7,520 bases of DNA from Clostridia bacterium (GTDB taxonomy: Bacteria > Bacillota_A > Clostridia > Oscillospirales > CAG-272): positions 1 to 7,520 of the forward strand of contig JAFTSR010000185.1 in the NCBI GenBank assembly GCA_017467225.1. The letters are read 5' to 3'. The position numbers and the translations under genes were made by a program. Shown piece by piece: positions 4,483-7,520 of this stretch (its first letter is position 1; each line of letters opens with the position of its first letter). Below the pieces are notes generated by a model that was not told the origin of the DNA, ran no database searches, and saw only the letters and a program-made list of their open reading frames with translations.

Positions 4483-6669
4483 TTACTTCCACTTCAGATC
4501 CTGCTCCATGAGCTTGAAGTAGTTGTAGATATCCACGACGATCACGTTTTTGTCGGGATTTGCCTCCTTGTAGAGGTCAACCATCTCGCACATGACGGTA
4601 GGCGTTGTCCAGACGCAGCGCAGCATGTTAAGCGACGCACCGCTGCGGCTCTTGGTAAACTGCGTATCGATAACCTTGGTGAGGTTCTCGACACCCACCT
4701 CAGGATCGTAACGGTCATAGCCGCCGCCAAGCAGCGCCGTGACTACCGTGCCCTTGTAGATATAGTTTTGATTTTGCAGCACTGTGCCGATACCGTCGGG
4801 CGCGATCTTTCGCATCATCTCCACGTCGTCATAATCCATGCCCTTGCGGTCCAGCACCATCGGCGCGATGGTCATGTCCGCCCGCTCAAAATACGCAATA
4901 TTGTGCTCGAGCATGTTGGGCCACAACTCGTCCGGCACCTGGCTGGGCATAAAATATCCCGCCGCGCTGGCATCGGATACAAAGTAATCGTTCGGCGTTG
5001 CCGTTTCGTAATAGTATTCGATCAGATCGGGATAGGTATCCAAAAGATTGGGGTTGATTGCCCAGGCAAACGGTATCTCACCTCGTCTGGGATCGTCCCA
5101 CGCCTGCTTGAGGTAACGATACACAGGGTGCGTCGAATCGTAGTCGCCCATAAAGAAGCAAATGTAAACGTTGCCCGACTCCAGTTCCATTTCCTCGGCA
5201 GGACGGTTGCTGGTCAGCTGCTGCGCACCGGTGTACAGGCCGTGGAAGCTCTCGTTCCAAGCAGCATCGATACAGGTGTTGTGATAGCCGTTGTAGGGCG
5301 TCATCAGCTTGGCATATTCCCACTCGGTGTGAACGGACGAATGATTGGAATTTTCATTTTTTCCCGCCTTGGAATATTTCTGATGTTCAAAGAAGCCGCA
5401 AACCTCGTACGGCGCGCCGTCCTTGGTCATCTCGTACATGATGTCAAAAATACGCACCAGCGTCTTATGATCCGTGCCGATCTCCTGCTCCGGATCGTCC
5501 AGGGGTGCCTCGTCATCCCAAGGAGAAAGATCGTAAACAAAGGCACGATGGTAGATGCCCAAGTCACGCACGACGGCATAGGAAATATTGCCGGACTTGC
5601 GGAACGACCAACCGTCAATGTAGCTGCAAATATAGTCGGTCGAGCAAAGACCCTTGGCAAGATAATTCTCGATCGCCCAGTCGTAGGCGTCGTTCTTGGC
5701 GCTGCCGGTTTTGCTGCCGTCAAACTTATCGACCAAGCTGATGACCGTTTTATCGCTCAGCGTGTCTTTATATCGTTTGTACATGGTTGGGCTCATCACA
5801 ACGCCGTCCTCAACGCCCGCCACCGTGCAGGCAACGTTGAGCGTCGCAGGCACGTCCTCATCCCAAAGAACGACGGTCTTGATGTAGGAAGTGGCGAATG
5901 TCAGAAGATCGTCAAAGCCGTCCAGCTCCATGAACTCAACGTCCTCCAGCCAGCGACCTTCCTCACTCAAAACCTCCAGCCAAGACGATGTCTCGCTGCC
6001 ACCGTTGACGTAGACCTTGTTGGGCGACTCACGGTTCATAATACCCTGCAGGCATGCCAGTGCCACCGCCTCATCAAACTTCTGATAGCCCGAATATCCC
6101 GGGCCTCTGACATGGAAATACACGTTCTCGGGCAATTCATATTTGTTCTTTATGTTCAACTGCTTGGATACGTACATCGCGCCGTCCTCCCAATAGAGAT
6201 ACTCCTCAAGCAACAGATCTACCGCCTTATCATACGAGCGCTCATTGCGTGCGACAATACATATCTTGCTGTTGATTGCCACAATCGCATAATCTGCATC
6301 CGCCAGCATTTCCATAGCGGTCGCGCTCTCAGGACGGTTGGTCGGTCCCACCAAAATTTCGCAAGGCATCTCCGCCTTTCCACCCTTGCCGGTGTAGTCC
6401 GTGGCAATGGTGGGCTCCACGCCGGTCAGCGTCGCCAACTCATCAACCACGCGAATAGCGCACTTGGTTGGTGCATCGGTACCCTTGAGCGTATCCGAAC
6501 GAACGACCTGGTACTCCGGCACCGTTGCCTGCATCAGCATCAAGCGATCCTCCGGCGCGATCTCATCCTGTTTGCCTTCATCCTCCCGGGGCTGCGTGCA
6601 TGCAAAAAGGAAAGCACCGCAAAGCAGCACGGTCAGCATCAGCGAGATGATTTTCATCCATTTTTTCAT
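4483..6669 (-). CDS. GxGYxYP family putative glycoside hydrolase, surface lipoprotein
   Basis: The product is 728 residues. A lipoprotein signal peptide (KKWMK basic start, hydrophobic 7-22) ends in the lipobox L-F-A-C with lipidated Cys24, so it is anchored on the outer face of the membrane. Residues 42-175 resemble the non-catalytic N-terminal domain seen in many glycosidases (GH20b or alpha-glucuronidase type): A-x-x-x-V-D-E-L-A-T-L-T-G, E-I-L-V-G-P-T-N-R at 104-112, and D-Y-A-I-V followed by a helix. Residues 180-300 match the GxGYxYP N-terminal domain (L-Q-G-I-M-N-R at 207-213, then V-Y-V-N-G and a Trp-Leu pair at 230-231). The C-terminal domain holds F-F-M-G-D-Y-D at 505-511 and A-A-G-Y-F-M-P at 569-575, the site of the GxGYxYP motif, here with Ala and Met replacing usual residues. 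Activity and substrate of the family are unknown to me. The start at 6669 is set by AAAGGAG; longer in-frame starts would hide the signal peptide. Confidence 0.82.
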   Translation of the reverse strand: MKKWMKIISLMLTVLLCGAFLFACTQPREDEGKQDEIAPEDRLMLMQATVPEYQVVRSDTLKGTDAPTKCAIRVVDELATLTGVEPTIATDYTGKGGKAEMPCEILVGPTNRPESATAMEMLADADYAIVAINSKICIVARNERSYDKAVDLLLEEYLYWEDGAMYVSKQLNIKNKYELPENVYFHVRGPGYSGYQKFDEAVALACLQGIMNRESPNKVYVNGGSETSSWLEVLSEEGRWLEDVEFMELDGFDDLLTFATSYIKTVVLWDEDVPATLNVACTVAGVEDGVVMSPTMYKRYKDTLSDKTVISLVDKFDGSKTGSAKNDAYDWAIENYLAKGLCSTDYICSYIDGWSFRKSGNISYAVVRDLGIYHRAFVYDLSPWDDEAPLDDPEQEIGTDHKTLVRIFDIMYEMTKDGAPYEVCGFFEHQKYSKAGKNENSNHSSVHTEWEYAKLMTPYNGYHNTCIDAAWNESFHGLYTGAQQLTSNRPAEEMELESGNVYICFFMGDYDSTHPVYRYLKQAWDDPRRGEIPFAWAINPNLLDTYPDLIEYYYETATPNDYFVSDASAAGYFMPSQVPDELWPNMLEHNIAYFERADMTIAPMVLDRKGMDYDDVEMMRKIAPDGIGTVLQNQNYIYKGTVVTALLGGGYDRYDPEVGVENLTKVIDTQFTKSRSGASLNMLRCVWTTPTVMCEMVDLYKEANPDKNVIVVDIYNYFKLMEQDLKWK

Positions 6670-6676
6670 TGATATT

Positions 6677-6683
6677 CTCCTTT
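6677..6683 (-). promoter_or_regulatory. Ribosome binding site that decides the lipoprotein start
   Basis: On the minus strand AAAGGAG (6683-6677) lies 7 nt before ATG 6669. It sits in the 16-nt gap after the topB stop codon (6688-6686), so translation of the two genes may be coupled. It rules out the in-frame ATG codons at 6726 and 6696, which fall inside topB and precede a signal peptide that must be N-terminal. Confidence 0.9.
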
Positions 6684-6685
6684 GT

Positions 6686-7520
6686 TTACTCCCCATCGAA
6701 AAACGCCGGTGGGAAGGGATTTTCATCTATCATGGGTGCAGGTCTATTACTCTGCGGTGCCGGTGTCGGTGCCGCATCGGGTGGCAGCGCAGGCGGCGCA
6801 CCGTAGCTGCGGCGCGGCGAGTTTGAGAAGACGAACACCGCCTTTCCGTTCTCCAGCTTCAGCGCAGCGTCGAATGACTTGCCACTTTTTGGAGAAACAA
6901 AGCCGCGAATGACCTCGGTCTGACCGGCCGTCAGCAGCTGCTGCAGGTGAGCAATACCGATGGAACGGCGACAGATGTAGGTGTTGACGCTGAACTTGCA
7001 GCCGTCCTCCTTGTAACCCGTACAGCCATAGAAGGAACGGAAGCGCTTGACCTCCTTGCCGCATAGCGGACACGTGCCCAGCACGTCGCCAAACGATCCG
7101 GTAGCCTCGCCGCTGCCGGCCTCGGCGCGATAGCCGTCAAACACCGCCGCAATCTCGGCACGCGCCAGCGCCACGCTCTCGCCGACAGCCATCTGTCCGC
7201 GGAACACCTTTTTCAACGCGCGACCCATGTCGCCCGTCTTGTATTTGTCCATACTGATCTTCATGCGCTCCAGCGACTCGATCAGGAAAATACCGTCGGG
7301 AAGAATGGTGTAGACGTCCTTTTTCAGATCAATGTAGTGGCTCTTGCGCGCGTTGTCGATGATGCCCGTGCGCGTCGCCTCGGTACCAAGCTCCAAGCCC
7401 TCCAGCATGGCGCGGTACTCCTGCGCGTCATCCTCCTCGCCCATGTGATCGGCAAGCTCCTCGTCGCTGGCGTTCTTTTCTTCCTTGAAGGGATTTTTCA
7501 GATAGTTGTTGAGCGTTTCA
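6686..7520 (-). CDS. topB: DNA topoisomerase III, C-terminal part (5' end beyond the window)
   Basis: The frame is open to the right edge, so only the last 277 residues are visible; the catalytic Tyr and Toprim domain lie outside. Topoisomerase III is a type IA enzyme that cuts and passes single strands to decatenate and relax DNA. Visible marks: the type IA motif G-T-E-A-T-R-T-G-I-I (nucleotides about 7360-7390), the T-I-L-P-D-G block, then S-M-D-K-Y-K and a helical region ending the core. A zinc-ribbon-like segment follows (C-P-L-C, then Y-G-C and D-G-C), and a C-terminal topoisomerase repeat (Toprim_Crpt type) with L-L-T-A-G-Q-T, G-F-V-S-P-K-S-G-K-S-F-D-A-A-L. The last 45 or so residues are a low-complexity Pro/Ala/Asn tail. 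The lipoprotein gene starts 16 nt downstream and probably shares its transcript. topB occurs on chromosomes and on integrative elements; nothing else here points to an element. Confidence 0.92.
   Translation of the reverse strand, partial: ETLNNYLKNPFKEEKNASDEELADHMGEEDDAQEYRAMLEGLELGTEATRTGIIDNARKSHYIDLKKDVYTILPDGIFLIESLERMKISMDKYKTGDMGRALKKVFRGQMAVGESVALARAEIAAVFDGYRAEAGSGEATGSFGDVLGTCPLCGKEVKRFRSFYGCTGYKEDGCKFSVNTYICRRSIGIAHLQQLLTAGQTEVIRGFVSPKSGKSFDAALKLENGKAVFVFSNSPRRSYGAPPALPPDAAPTPAPQSNRPAPMIDENPFPPAFFDGE

Noticed and set aside
4319..4522. A 67-codon plus-strand frame across the second hairpin repeat
   Set aside because: It is a translation of the repeat and antisense to the end of the lipoprotein gene; no start signal.
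4768..6672. A 634-codon plus-strand frame opposite the lipoprotein gene
   Set aside because: The minus-strand product has a signal peptide, lipobox and family motifs, while this frame has none and no proper ribosome binding site.

Overview
The window looks like chromosomal DNA from a low-to-medium-GC Gram-positive anaerobe, most likely a gut Clostridia (Oscillospirales or Christensenellales type). The grounds are AAAGGAG ribosome binding sites, near-consensus sigma-A promoters with 17-bp spacers, a lipobox signal peptide, a clostridial-type topoisomerase III tail, a GH38 mannosidase, and AT-rich intergenic DNA full of perfect hairpins between GC-richer genes. The taxon is an inference; no rRNA or other marker gene is present.

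Layout. Positions 1-480 hold no gene that I accept. They contain a run of five palindromes (144-325) and then a strong promoter (403-431). A small DUF4190-type membrane protein follows (481-960, +) and ends in a classic intrinsic terminator. A second consensus promoter (1014-1042) drives a large cytoplasmic GH38 alpha-mannosidase (1080-3899, +). On the other strand, entering from the right edge, are the C-terminal part of DNA topoisomerase III (topB, 6686-7520, -) and, 16 nt downstream, a 728-residue lipoprotein of the GxGYxYP putative glycoside hydrolase family (4483-6669, -). The mannosidase and the lipoprotein genes converge on a 583-bp intergenic region.

That intergenic region is the most interesting part. 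On the minus strand it carries a promoter (TTTACA, 17 bp, extended TGC-TATAAT). Its predicted start nucleotide, 4327, is exactly the first base of an 18-bp perfect closing stem. The RNA would fold into a 152-nt rod with an asymmetric internal bubble, followed by a terminator hairpin with a cUUCGg tetraloop. This describes a free-standing small RNA of about 200 nt whose shape resembles 6S RNA, although I cannot confirm the family. A partial, diverged second copy of its apical region lies just beyond the terminator. The region is bordered by two inverted copies of a hairpin repeat of about 60 bp, each placed 11-13 nt after the stop codon of one convergent gene and in the same orientation relative to that gene.

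Functionally, the two large enzymes suggest glycan handling: a surface-anchored, poorly characterised carbohydrate-family lipoprotein and an intracellular alpha-mannosidase. They are transcribed separately, so a shared pathway is only a suggestion. topB and the lipoprotein gene are probably co-transcribed.
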